Assembly: GCA_900239685.1 (NCBI GenBank)
Contig: OENT01000248.1
Coordinates: 87,804-151,803 of the forward strand
Length of the DNA stretch: 64,000 bases
Origin: Rotaria macrura
Taxonomy: Eukaryota > Rotifera > Eurotatoria > Philodinida > Philodinidae
Direction of reading: 5' to 3'
The notes below the pieces were generated by a model, which was given only the letters and a program-made list of their open reading frames with translations, made no database searches and was not told the origin of the DNA. Position numbers and translations under genes: made by a program. Shown here piece after piece: positions 26,501 through 38,900 of this stretch. Numbering within the stretch: the first letter of the stretch is position 1; every line of letters starts with the position of its first letter.

Positions 26501-28749
26501 ATAGCTGTATGACGGCTCCACTCGTGCTTCCTATCCACTTGAAGGTATCGAGCTTGTCATCATCAAATGAGTGCCATTCAAGGGTCATATCATACAAAAG
26601 TGAGAGAAACAATGGACAGGGCTCATTTGGAGACATGTTAGACTGTATTCTCAAATTCAACCAATGCCATTGACGTGGTGTGAGAGTTCGTTTATCACGT
26701 TTTAGCCAGTGCTCCAAAACCTTCTTAGCCAGATCTTCTTGAAATTTCGTTATTTCGATCTTAGTGGCACTGCATAAATAAGATTGCAAATTGTCCAGAA
26801 TCATGTAGCGTTTTCCAACCTCATTAATCACCCCTATAGTGGACAGGATGCACTTGACATTCTGTGGATAATTCAAAGGTAGCCATCTTGAACAATCGTA
26901 ATCTTCGACTTGAAGCTGATCAATGGAATCAAAGAGAAGAACAAGTTCTTCGCTGTGAGGAATTTCTTTAAATATTTGCTCAAGTTTGTCTCTTATATCT
27001 TTAACATCCTGAAGATTCGTTAAGTCATCGATGGGAGGCTTCTCAAGACCATAGATAAGGCGGATTTGTTGAATAGTAGATTTCAGCGGTCTGCGAATAT
27101 CACTTGTTGACGGTGTGGTACCAAGAAAGCGGATAATGACTGATACCGAGCTCGGATTCGGAAACCAGTTTGGAGCCTAGAAATAGTAGGTACACGATTG
27201 TGCTGGTTCAATTCACAATTTACCTCGACAGCTATTTGAGCCATAATGGACGATTTTCCTGTGCCTGAAAAGCCGTACATCGTTAGCGGTCGCCGTGATG
27301 CATCTGATAAAACATAATCTTTGACCTAGTAGATTAGACAAGAGAAAGCTTAGTAATGAAAAACAAATTTTTACTTTTCCCATTAAGTCAGGTCGCGGAA
27401 AATAGCTCCTATTGAGCATTTTACATTGAATACCATGCTCAAGAACTTCATCGTAAAAAATATCATGTCTTTGATGTTGTTTGATATGATAATCGATCTG
27501 TCCTTTGATAACATTATAGAATTTATCTTGAAATTTCTGCAGGTATTCTTTTCTACTTGAAGCGTCTTTCCATTTCACCTGAAAAGCAGCAATGGTTACT
27601 CTCACAGTATTCAAAATTTTCTTAGTGTACAAACTCGATACGTGAATATATTTTCTTTGGACATTTTACTTCTTATATGCACCTTCATTTCATTGAGCAA
27701 CTTTTGCGCTCCATCATTATCATTTTCAGTAAGACTTGACCGTTGGTCGGTGAACTTTGATTTGAGCTCTTCATCCAAGCAAGCAATGTCTTCAATCTCT
27801 CGAAAAAAGACGATCATTCGTTGTGGGTAATCTTCATTGTGTTTTAGTGCTCGATAGATTTCTTTGGCTGTTGCTGTACATTTCACTCTTATTTTGAGAA
27901 AATTACAAAAGAAAGCCGCTTACTTGAAATGTAAAATTCGTTGCGTTCACTTTCACTGATTTTCTTGTTCTCGAAGCAATGTTCAGAAGCGGAACGTAAG
28001 ATTTCTTGCAGTTTTCTTTCATCTATTGCCCATTGTTTTCTTGCTGTTGAATCGATTGGTAGAAGAACATAGGCATGTTCAACTGACTTTTTGCCCAGCT
28101 GATACGATTGATTGTCGTCCAGCTGGTATTCTTGATTCATGTCTAGTCGATAGCTTTTATTGAGAAGGTCCTTATCTTTTTCGTTTAACACAAAATTTAT
28201 GAGTTCTTTGAAAACATGTTCCTTGATACGCGCAGGTAGCATTCGACTACCATATCGATGACTTAACAGAATCTGAGAGAAACTATGCTTTATAAGCTAT
28301 TAATGGGTAACTCACAACGCAATTCGTAGCTAACGATAGTTGACAGCACCTGTCCAGTTCCTGTAAACATAAGTCTTCAGTGGAATGATCATTTGCAGGT
28401 TTATCTGGTATGCCCCAACGCATGTCAGAATACTAAAATAAATCAAATACATTAGTGATATCAATTTTATCGATATGGCAGACCTGAAATTGTATGCCAT
28501 ATGTTTTAAGACAATATTCTTGCAGCTTTGGATATACATTCTTGATGAGTGAATCACGTTCATCGACTGTATCTTCAAATGAAGAAAGGATTATTTCAAC
28601 ATCGATTCATTTGGAGTGGATGTACCTGTAAAGGTCGAGCTGATAAAGATTCGCACTGAGGTTTGCTTATGATTGGGCGCATCGTCAAACCGACCGCGGT
28701 AGAGTGATTTAGATACGTCATGGAAATCACGAGAATCATCCATTGACAT
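20597..28749 (-). CDS. NWD1-like NACHT and WD-repeat protein (NLR-type), 12 exons
   Basis: Exons (minus): 28749-28626, 28572-28484, 28432-28316, 28272-27924, 27885-27635, 27578-27375, 27325-27224, 27176-26242, 23556-21962, 21912-21726, 21668-20749, 20710-20625. All introns are GT..AG with compatible phase, 38-57 bp except one of 2685 bp; total about 1652 aa. Residues 32-160 match DUF4062 (VRIFISSTFTD, then YSDMRWGIPD and ILLSHRYGSRMLP). A NACHT ATPase follows, with Walker A GFSGTGKSS (about 396-404), IIRFLGTTPSTSDIR and Walker B LVLLFDSID (about 490-498). PVIYFYHRSF, formed across the long intron, matches the NWD1 HRQF segment. Residues about 860-1620 form a degenerate beta-propeller. NWD1 relatives are STAND-type signalling ATPases that oligomerise on ligand binding; the ligand here is unknown. 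The last splice has a weak donor (GTTTTG). If unspliced, the frame ends at 20597 with a different tail. Confidence 0.9.
24018..24385. mobile_element. Palindromic MITE, copy A, in the long NWD1-like intron
   Basis: The 368-bp unit begins CCCAGTGAGAAAA and ends TTTTTTCACTGGG, and its two halves are near-complete reverse complements (GATTATAATCCGA...TCGGATTATAATC type arms). A second copy at 32675-33041 matches it almost base for base in reverse orientation. It lies wholly inside the 2685-bp intron 23557-26241. No clean TSD is visible, so the superfamily is unassigned; the CAGTG ends do not fit hAT. Confidence 0.85.
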
Positions 28750-31700
28750 TTTGACAACTATTGAATTTTCCGATACAAAACGAACTTGTTTTCTTTTCGA
28801 AGTGAAAATATTCCGATGTAACTATAATAGCTGACAATGCATGTGTTTGCAACAACTGACGTAAGTAATATGAAAACTTGAAAAATTGACTGCAAACTCA
28901 GATCATAAAAACGAAGTTTTAGGGTTCTAAAGTGTGAGTCTACGGAAAGTCTCAATAATATAGAGAAATCAATGATAGCTGTTCATCTTAAGGCCGAATG
29001 ATTGTTAGTCTATGCTGTAGAGACTGAACTGCGTATTATAAATCTCGAAGGCTTCTGTTCGAACCATCAATCCCTATTTATATGTCTGATTCGCTTTCTC
29101 TTTATATAATTCTTTTTTGTTTATAGTAACCTTTATCTGTTTCTAGTTTCGTATATCTATGCCTTATTAATTCAATTGAAAAGGAATTTATATTCATGAC
29201 TTACATTTGCTTGATGATCCTGAGCAAGCATTCTATCATAGATAAATGCTAAGAAAACTTTTATGCCAACACACTCAAACAATAAACGTCTTAGAGAATA
29301 CAGTGTACATAAACACTGTTTCAATCATCAACATGCTAAACTCTTACAGATTCAGTAAAAAATTATAGTGAACATATATTCGATTTTTTCTTCAAGAAAA
29401 ATGAGATTTGATTCGTTTGCAGTCCGAAGCACACTTTAGTTTAATTGGTTCTTGAAATAATCTACTGGCATCTTCGATGTTCTAGTCGTAAAGGAATCGA
29501 ACTTTAAAAAATTCAGTATCTTCGATAAATCCCTGACTTATTTCTTATGAAATCTTTTTGTGAAACACGATCTAAAAAGAGTGTTGACGTGTAAGAGACC
29601 GAAACAGAAGTTATCGATGTACAATCAAAACCGTATGTCAATGTGATATCATTATTCTAGATGAACAGAATGCTTATTGGAGTTGTAGAGGGTTACGATA
29701 TATGGTTGTGAATCATTGCTTTACTAAATAGATGAAAAAAGCAGCTTTGAAGTTGTTACAAACAGCAGTTAGATCGTGTTTTACGTTTGTAACTCGAAAG
29801 GAATATGCTACAAGGTTTTTCAACAGAAAAGGAATCGAAGTTATGAAATTGCAATAGGGAATGAATTACGAAGACACATTTTTTATGTAGTGACGGTCTG
29901 TTTTGATTTGTGACTGAGTATAAAGATAGAAAAAATTACTTTGAGTAAAAGATCCACATATGAAAGCTGTTCATCAATTAGAGTAGGGCTCAGATAAATG
30001 ATTAGGAAAAGATTTTGTTCGAGAACTTTCAATGGCGAAAATTCTCGGACAAAATGCTGAAATTAGAAAGTCTGAACCGTTAGAAATCGGTTAATACAGT
30101 GACAAACTGAAACCAATATAGTTGCAACTTTGAGCGAGAGATCTGGAGATATATAATGTTCTACTTCTCACGATTGACACTGATCAGAGCTGTATGTGAG
30201 AGCTGTCCAAAACATTTTAATATCTTCTTTTAGACTCTGAGCTACTCAGCGCCTTTGTCCCAGGCAAGATCAGTTGCATTTTTTGAAAATTTCCTATGAT
30301 TCTAAATCGACTATGCCGATTAAAAAATGAGTGACCTTGGACCATAAGCCTTACGATGATGACTATGATTCGACTAACGTAATATCTTTAGATTCTACTG
30401 AGAGAGAGAGAGAGAGTAAAAAATATTGCGCCTAATGTTTTAGTAGGAAACTTATTCTACTAACAGATCTCAAAGAATCTAGCTAGTTATTTATTTGAGA
30501 GAGCCCCACCGACAAAACTGCTTCTACTCGGTGATATAAGACTAGCATTTCTCTAAAAAAATTTCCTTCTACCTTCATATGTCAACGATGACCCGTATTA
30601 CCCACTGAATTGTCCTGTACAACTAGTTTGATTACTTTAAATGTTTTGCGCTATAAGTTTCTCATCAAATTATTAAGCGTAATATTATTCATTGTCTGTG
30701 AACAAAGTAGAAATATTGTCTCAATAAGGTCATTCTTGGCAGTGTAATACCCTATTTACTTCACTATGAATTTCTAGGTCAGCGTGGGCAATTTTGGAAT
30801 ATAAGAAGTATTCGAAAAAACTCAAAAACTAAAAGCTTCTTAGAACCTACGTTCCGGTCTCCCTTAGAGATCAAAAAGCTCCATCACTTCGATTTTAACA
30901 GAACATTCGTAACATTTTCTCAACAGTTCTTTAATATAATTCTGATGAAATTTAATCTACTAAAATAGAGTCCTACAGGAACTGGGTATATGACATATTA
31001 GTGAGCCATTTTCAAGTAATTTCAGTCACGTACCCAACACGGCAACATTAGTTTTTATTTATTTTCAGTCCACCTACTAATCTATTGATGAAAGTGTCCT
31101 GCTAACTTGAGCATAATCAATTATTCGAAACAAAAATTCATTTTCCCGTAAGGTGCTAAGAAGGTTCGCTTGATTTAAAAAATCTTGAAATGAAAAACTT
31201 GCAAACAGACAAAAGCCGCTTTTCTGCGAATGAAAACTTCTTAGAAGATACTGCTTTATCAAAACAATTAGCTCCCGCTAAAAACGCCGAGATCGACAGA
31301 TAAATCTCGCCTTCCTATAGAACGATCATTAATTAGCTGTTCTAGACGAGAGACTATTTTTTGAAAACGTTTTTCCGATTTCGCCCTGGATTTTTTCGAT
31401 GGATGCACCTCGTATTCTGGTGCGCTTTACTTAACAAAAAAGAAGTATTTTTTCAAGCGAAATTCGATAAATCTAGGTACTTTACTAAATGCGTGCAATT
31501 CATCAAAAGACTTCGTCGTCATCGACATCACGTTCCACTAAAGAAGGTACTTCCTTTCAAGTGTCCCCTTCCAATTTCAGTAGTTTTTCGTAATAGACGC
31601 TACTTGGTTTGCAGGTACAAACCCTGAAAATATTTCAGCTGCTTTTGAGATTTGGCTAAACTATGTCATTTTCCATATGTCTATTTCCTTCAGTCTTCTC

Positions 31701-32674
31701 TAGGAGTCCAGGTTTTTGTAGACAATTTGCATTATATAATATTGACCTGAGATTTTGCGCATATAGAGATCCCAATTACATTGAGCACGAGAAAAGAAGT
31801 CAGAAGTTTTGATCAAAGTGTCTCCGAGATATGAACCTTTCAAAAAAAGGTAGTGTACTAGAGGAAATACCTCTCCGTCTCTCTTTGTAAACTAATTGGC
31901 GAGTGCAAAAGTATAAACACCTATAACGTTGATTCTGAATGTAATCTCTATAAATTCCGATCAAAATGCATTCCAGTTGCTTGAAATAAAAACTACTTCG
32001 TCTGTTATATTTCATCGCCATTAATATGGGTTATCAAACTACGAAAGATAGTATAGAATCTCAACTCGAAGCAATATATTTGACATTGGAATGAATCGGC
32101 AAGACTAAAAATTCGAGGTACAGCTGTTTCTCCTGGTTTAGTGGATAGTCAACAAAACTGTTGTTTCCAGAAAAAAACACCTACATCCAATCTAATTCCA
32201 ATAAAATAAATCAAAATCTCAACCATTTACAGTAAAAATTTATCTCCTTTTTATATTGCGATACCTGTTCAACCTTTTTTGTTCAACATATGAGAATATT
32301 GGAGACGACAACTACCTGAAAATAGTTAAAAAGTTGACAGAGTCATCAAAAACACGAATTTTTGTGCAATCTCGAAGTAGTCAAAGACCACACCTAAACA
32401 TGTTCTGAAAGTCTCAACTGCTTATGGATATTCAACAACAAAAAAAAATTTTAATTTATGGTCCTCTCGAAAAAAAGTGCTACTTTCCCTCTGAAATATT
32501 CATGACCTTGTCTATAGTTTATGTGAAAAACCTTAAATGTGATTTACTTTACATTTAAAGTGTAAGCGTCACCATTCAGGGTTTCCATAATACATCTTTC
32601 CATGATTAGCCTTGCTATCAAAGTCAAAAGCATAAATGTGGAACATATTAGAAACATTCAATTGCTATGTGACA
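28750..32674. other. Non-coding region upstream of the NWD1-like gene
   Basis: This must hold the promoter of the minus-strand gene starting at 28749, but I see no recognisable core motif. A short GA microsatellite lies at about 30400-30415. Frames such as 31361-31627 are isolated and lack splice partners. Confidence 0.45.
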
Positions 32675-33041
32675 CCCAGTGAAAAAACATCAAATTATGG
32701 GAGATTTAAGTAGATTATAATCGGATTTTTCGGTACTAAAATTCAAATTATAACCGATTGCAATCGTCGTGACGAAGGATAATTTAATTTTTAATCAAAT
32801 AATAATCTCGAAAATCCGTTAAAATTTTGATAAAAATCATGAATGTTTGATTAAAGTCATGTGATCTGGATTTAATAAGGTTTTAATCAAAATTTTACCG
32901 GATTTTCAAGATTATTGTTTGAGTAAACATCAAATTATCGTTCTTTTCGACGATTTCAATCGATTATAATTTGGATTTCGGTGCAGAGACATCGGATTAT
33001 AATCTACTCAGATCTTCTACAATCCAATATTTTTTCACTGG
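32675..33041. mobile_element. Palindromic MITE, copy B, reverse orientation
   Basis: It starts CCCAGTGAAAAAAC and ends TTTTTTCACTGG. Its reverse complement matches the element at 24018-24385 at nearly every position, including AGATCTGAGTAGATTATAAT and the central CATGTGATCTGGATTTAATA region. Arms of about 165 bp could fold into one long hairpin. The flanks (TGACA on the left, ACAATC on the right) show no convincing TSD. Confidence 0.85.
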
Positions 33042-34201
33042 ACAATCACTCACGAAGATTTTCAATGGATATAAACGTGATTTCTTCTACATTAATGCTT
33101 TTGGATCTAAATATATAATTCCCAGTATGCAGCTGATATGCTGTTGTGGCAACTCCATGACTACGGTGGCATTTGTTTTATAGATAGGACTATAAATGTA
33201 GAGTTTTGAAATCATTCATGCAGAGCAAATATCGTAAATGGTAAATTGTTGCTGGTTGCGCATGCCTGCAACTTTTATTCAAAACGCTGTGTTTTTCGAT
33301 ATCCTGACTGTGTGAGTGCTCGATTCAATATTGGCTACAATTGGAAAAAGTTTTAGCGTGAAGTATAAAGTATTCGTACAAAGCAAAATAATGGCAAGTT
33401 CAAAATCTTCGCGCGTGTTAGAGCGGTTCAGGCGATATAGATTTTGATCGGTTCATATTTCGTGGCTACAAGATCTGCAAGCCTTCCACCCGTGATGTAT
33501 TGTATCATCTTTACCCTTCGTTGATTGCGGAGAATGAAATCTGATTGAGACAACGAAGATCATGGAGCATATTTTAATGAGCATCCCACTATTGAACACA
33601 AGAATGAATATTGACTGCGCGATGGCATAGGCAGACAGCTACAGTGTACGGTATTGTTGTGGCATCTAATATACTTGTGAACAGTTTTATCTTGATCTGA
33701 TCTATCATACGCTTTACTACAGAGGTTTTCTCGTATATTTTAAGGTGCACTTTTTCTAACAAAGTCAGTAATGACATTATCAATATCAACGCAGAATACG
33801 TAGTAATAGTTGATGTACTAGAAAACTACTCGTTGTAGATCCTGTTCAAAGTCATCGTTTGTATGTTTATGAATAACCAGATCTGAAAAAATGATTTTTA
33901 CTCGACAAGTATTTCTTGTGGTGGCTGCCTGTCTAGTAAAGAGAATTCCTACTTTGATTCAGCACTTATTGTATAAATTAAACAGTGATGATTTTGTGTT
34001 GACTCTAAACATCAGTAACAGTGTTTTTCGATGCTAGATAGACTGACACACTAGTCTGTGTCGTCGATATTTGTTGGTTTTCTGAGATAATTCTATGTAT
34101 AGCTGTCATCGATCAAACTGTTTTCTCGTTCTACTATTTCAACAAACGTACACTGCACTCAAGTCAAGTTTCAATTCTAATGACTGCACTTATATTGACA
34201 A
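33042..34201. other. Non-coding spacer
   Basis: No supported gene, RNA or repeat between the MITE and the nested hAT cluster. Confidence 0.45.
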
Positions 34202-34468
34202 GAAATAGTTAGGGATGCAACGGTGACGGTGACCGTAGTAACGACGTACCGTCACTGTTTCACCGTTATCACCGGGTACAGCTTCGGTAATAAACCGACG
34301 TCTCTTCATAGTGTATTTAGTTATCGAATAATGCACTAAAGTAAACTCCACTCTGAGGTTCTAATTGCTACCTAAAAAGTTAACCTAACACTATTAATAC
34401 CGAGGTTTAAAAATTTTCAGTGAGCTTTTTGAACTTTTCTTACAGATCTATTGTAGAGATGTAACAAC

Positions 34469-34760
34469 TAGGTGTGTCATATTACTATTACTTCCACTTC
34501 CACTTCCCAAGGTAACGGTAAGTGTTTTTATGATTGAAAAATATTATATTTAACGGTGTTCAGTAATTAGTTTACTCATCAATTACTTATTTTTACATGA
34601 TAATCTTTATCACTTACCACTTACNNNNNNNNNNNNNNNNNNNNNNNNNNNNNNNNNNNNNNNNNNNNNNNNNNNNNNNNNNNNNNNNNNNNNNNNNNNN
34701 NNNNNNNNNNNNNNNNACTTACCACTTACTGGTAACAGTAATGGGAATATGACACTCCTA
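34469..34760. mobile_element. Inner hAT-type MITE, inserted 15 bp inside the middle element
   Basis: The left end is TAGGTGTGTCATATTAC and the reverse-complemented right end is TAGGAGTGTCATATTCCC. The 8-bp TSD GTAACAAC is perfect (34461-34468 and 34761-34768) and consists of bases of the middle element's own terminus. Arms share words such as GGTAACNGTAAGTGGTAAG. The centre is an assembly gap, so the true length is unknown. Confidence 0.88.
34625..34716. other. Assembly gap (92 N)
   Basis: A run of N. Both flanks read CTTACCACTTAC, so the gap probably marks an unresolved repeat or hairpin in the inner MITE rather than lost unique sequence. Confidence 0.99.
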
Positions 34761-34853
34761 GTAACAACACCAATACGGTATTGGTATTGATGATATTGCT
34801 CTTGGTATTGGTACTAGCAATGGTATTGGTATCGGTATTTCTATTGGTATTGG

Positions 34854-35369
34854 TACTCTATTATAATCAATAAATGCGCTACAGATCCTGAATCCATTAT
34901 TGTAGAAAACCGAAGGTCATCCCCTTTTTCTTAGGCTAAAAAGTCGGCCAAATCTATTAGCAATGGAGTTTTTCCAAATAATAACTCCTAGTAGATAATT
35001 CGAAATGGGGAGTCCGATTATGACATCCATTTTACTCGAAACCATATTGGTCGGTCAGGAACCAATAGGAATCGCGTTTTTCGAAAAATGAAGGACAATT
35101 CTGACTGCCCGTGCCAAATTACCGATGGGGAGCAATCTTTTGAAAACTCATTTTCTATTGGTTCCTGACAGACCAATATGGTTTCGAGTAAAATGGATGT
35201 CATATTCGGACTCCCCATTTCGAATTACCTACTAGGAGTTATTATTTGGAAAAACTCCATTGCTAATAGATTTGGCCGACTTTTTAGCCTAAGAAAAAGG
35301 GGATGACCTTCGGTTTTCTACAATAATGGATTCAGGATCTGTAGCGCATTTATTGATTATAATAGAGTA
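34854..35369. repeat. Long inverted repeat (about 215-bp arms) inside the middle hAT element
   Basis: The left arm (34854 to about 35068, from TACTCTATTATAATC to GGAACCAATAG) recurs almost perfectly as its reverse complement from about 35155 to 35369. About 86 bp of unique spacer lies between. The arms end abruptly at the ATTGGT-rich outer zones. This makes the middle element a foldback-type structure. Confidence 0.92.
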
Positions 35370-35937
35370 TCAATACCAATAGGAATAACAATACTAATAC
35401 CAATACTGACCAGTACCAATAGTGCCCAATACTTAATACCACCAATAGCATTGGTGGTATTGGTATTGTTATACCCCTAATGTATTGGAATGAAATATTG
35501 AACACAATGCTATTCATATGCAAGGGAATTAAAACTTTTAAACATATTCATGACGGATTCTCAATCTTTGTTGACGAACACTTCAACTTTTATGCCTTAT
35601 AGCTTGACTCACAGCCAGCTTTACTAGAAATTCTGATTGCAGGGAGGAATTCGCTGTTATTCGAGTGCTAAGTAACTGGTTTCGAAAGAGCCTCTTATCC
35701 CCTATCAAGTGTAACAGTGAAAATGAGTTAAATATAAACACTGTACGAATGAAAGCGACCGATGAGACCATCAAAGGAGGTAACAATGATCGGTGACACC
35801 AGTGGCTGTGACCGGTGCAGATTGGTGACACCGGTGACGGTGACTGGTGAAGACCGGTGACGCCAGCGACGGTGACCGGTGAAACCAGAGACGGTATTAC
35901 GGTGACGAACCGTCACCATTGCATCCCTAGAAATAGT

Positions 35938-38900
35938 ACGGCAATTACGCCAGCAATCATAGCGGTTGCTCACCAGTGCCAATCTGTTGTTTTTCCTGCT
36001 TTACAAAGAAACATTGCTTTTGAAGAATAGGTTTACGTTACCTGCTCTCCTTTCTTCTATGAACAAAAAGAGTAACAACTTATCACTACATGAGTGAACA
36101 AAAAAAAATGACAACGACAGAAAAAGGTTTACTTCAAATCGGAAAAAGCAGATCCTGAAGCCATGAGAATATGCAAGACGCTCCGGATCGAAGGATCTGA
36201 TTTTACCCCTCGCATTGTGTATTGACTCATTGTAAAAGCGCCGTCAAAACACGAGTTCAGCGTGGAAGAGAAATCTATCCGACTACAGAGAATAACAATG
36301 AAGACAAACTTTTGTCAACGGTATAATGTGATAGGCAAAAAGTAAAAGTGTCGAAAATACAAATGTAGATGGATAGATATGCCGAAAACGAGAAAACATT
36401 GAAGAACAAATCTCCCTCGCTCTTAATTCAATCTTACATGCTCAATTTCATCTCACTTCTTGCGTTTTCGACATTTTTCCTTTCTGACTTGTCAAGCCGT
36501 TCAGCTCTACTGATCCTCTCTGTTAGTTTCTTGTCTTTTACACTTTTCTGTCATTCTGGTTTGTTGCACTATAGGTGATCGATTCGTATCGACTCTATTC
36601 TCTTCTTTATTCGTTTTCTTTTTCGACGAAAAATATTCTGGGTCTATTGATGTATTTCTTTCGTTATTAATAATTCCCAGAGAGAGTACATTTTGCTCTC
36701 GTATTATATGTTTTTCTTTGATTCTTGAGTCTGACTCTTTGTACTTGCCATTTAAAGACAATCTGATCGAAAATTAGTTGAAATTAATGTGCACTACATA
36801 GTCAAATCAGTGTATGTTGTGAACAATGCAAAAAAAATTGAGAAAAAGACAAGCAAAAGAGGTCGCATTCTTGTCTAAGTTTGGCAAAGAATTCTTCTTT
36901 TTCCAACTCTTGCTGAAAAAGTCAAAAGAAAAAATATAGGATTTGTTCAGCACCCTATAAAACAATTCCTTGGAGTTTTCTGCTTTTAACCTTACATGTA
37001 CGAAAAATATTATGTTTCTATAGCGATGAGTCAACCGTTCAGTTTTTGATTTTGAGAGATTGACTGCGTCAAATAGATATTGGATCCGCCATTTCAATGA
37101 ATTTATCGTTATCTTCTACCGCTAAGATTCTACTGACTTATGTTCACTTACGTTTGAAGAAATCAGTCATGAATCTAACTTTATATAAGCCCTTTTTGAG
37201 AAAATGGGGATATCGCTGACTATTTTCATTCATACAGGTTGCTGGGTTTCTCAAAAATAACGAATGTAAAAATTTTCTTTTGATTATAAAACCCTCTTAC
37301 AAAGTCCTTCTTCAGAAACAAAATGCAACGCCATAGGGAGTCACTCACTCTAAAACAAACACATCACGATGCTTCAAGAGTAGATTCGAAATCCAACGTA
37401 TTTAAGGTATCCTGTGATCCAAAGAAACAATTAGTAAACTTTCGTATGATTTTAACACTCATAAATAACGTTTAGCGTTTTTCCGAGAATTAAAACAAAG
37501 TATCGATTTTAATTCAAATTTCTAAACCTTTATTTTAGTGTTCAATCGCAACACTGATGTTGGTATGTCAATTCTGTTCTACAACTGAGTAATAACTTTA
37601 TCGATCTTTGTTTCTTGATCATGTATGATGTGTTCTCTTTATCGTACTTGTGTGGGAAAGGCTAAAATTGGAATAAATGACACATCTCCTGATTGAGAGC
37701 TGGCATTCACAAGATTTTAGTACTCAGTGACGGATGTCGAAGAACTACACAATTGAATAGGAATCATATTCAGATTCATCATTGCCCGGACGATTTCGGT
37801 AGGGATAGAGTTACACAATGTCAGAGTTTAGTATGTTCTAGTTTTTCAGCAATTCTCAACCTGTATTTAAAATTTGTTAAAATAAACGTGGTTTTTGTTG
37901 ATAAGCTATACACTCTATGAGCACAACCCAGCAATGGCGATTTTTCCAACTTTTTTTAAATCTTAGTGCTCTTTTTTATTCAGAAAGATAAGCTTTAGGT
38001 TGTTTGTTGCATGTTGAATCAGAGTCCAATTCAACTTCGTTTATTAGACCTATGATTCAAATTAATAAGATCTGATTGGAAAAAGCCTGTCTATGTAATT
38101 ATATAGTATAAGAGCAAACGTAAACTAGTTACATAGGATTGAAAAGTTTTTGTTTAGAATGTGACTACTCCTGAAAATGAAATAAAAAGTTCTGCTATTG
38201 TTATTAAACACTCTGACATTCGCAAGACTTAGAATGTACATCTTCGATCAAATTTTCAATTTTTGAACGTCAAGAACTAGTTCGTCTATGCGTGCCTCCT
38301 GCCTTTTTTTCAGACGTACGCCAAAAGTGACGTTTTCATAGTAAGGCCGTTACGCGTACCAGACAATAGTCGAAATACAATCAAATGCTCTCTGAAATGT
38401 ATAGATGTACTATTTGTATATATACAAATAATATCTTCAAAATCTCGACATGAAGAAGGCAGATGAACATCATCGAATTAAATCTATCTATAGTAAATAA
38501 AATCACGAGCGATAATATTTTTTTGGATTTATTTGATTAACTCTGAAGCAAAAATTCAATTACTCTGGATATGAAATGTCCTCCGTTTAGTCTCCAACAG
38601 ACGATTCAATTTTGAATAGAGTGTGACCGTGTGTACGAGTACATAGTAGATACAGACCCACATCGTAAAAGAGACTACATTGATTAATCTGTGTTGGTTG
38701 GCCAACTGAATACTAATGGTGGCTCTTGTGAAAAATCGGGGTCAATATCGATCGAAATCACCTGTTTAAACGATTCAATTGTGATAAATTCTTACGATCA
38801 ATCACTCTCATAAACTACGTTAAAATCGCTGATTTTGGGCGACTTTGAAGACATGGGCGCATATCCCATCCAGTTGCTACAACATCTCATCCATGAGGCC

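Larger units (their letters stand above)
34454..35479. mobile_element. Middle hAT-type element, inserted in the outer one
   Basis: The left end is TAGAGATGTAACAAC, continuing after the inner insertion as ACCAATAC. The right end, read on the other strand, is TAGGGGTATAACAATACCAATA. The 8-bp TSD is ATCTATTG (34446-34453) against ATGTATTG (35480-35487), one mismatch. The ends are loaded with TTGGTA repeats, and the interior is a long inverted repeat. There is no transposase frame. Without the inner insertion it is about 726 bp. Confidence 0.85.
34210..35929. mobile_element. Outer non-autonomous hAT-type element of a nested set
   Basis: The left terminus TAGGGATGCAACGGTGACGG and the reverse-complemented right terminus TAGGGATGCAATGGTGACGG are near-perfect inverted repeats. 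Both carry the hAT-like start TAGGGATG. A perfect 8-bp TSD, GAAATAGT, flanks it (34202-34209 and 35930-35937). Many subterminal ACCGGTGA/GGTGACGGTGA words crowd both ends, densest at 35780-35905, as expected of transposase-binding sites. No transposase frame is present. A second element was inserted within it. Confidence 0.92.

Noticed and set aside
31361..31627. 88-codon plus-strand frame rich in R, F and K
   Set aside because: Isolated, with low-complexity composition and no start context or splice links.
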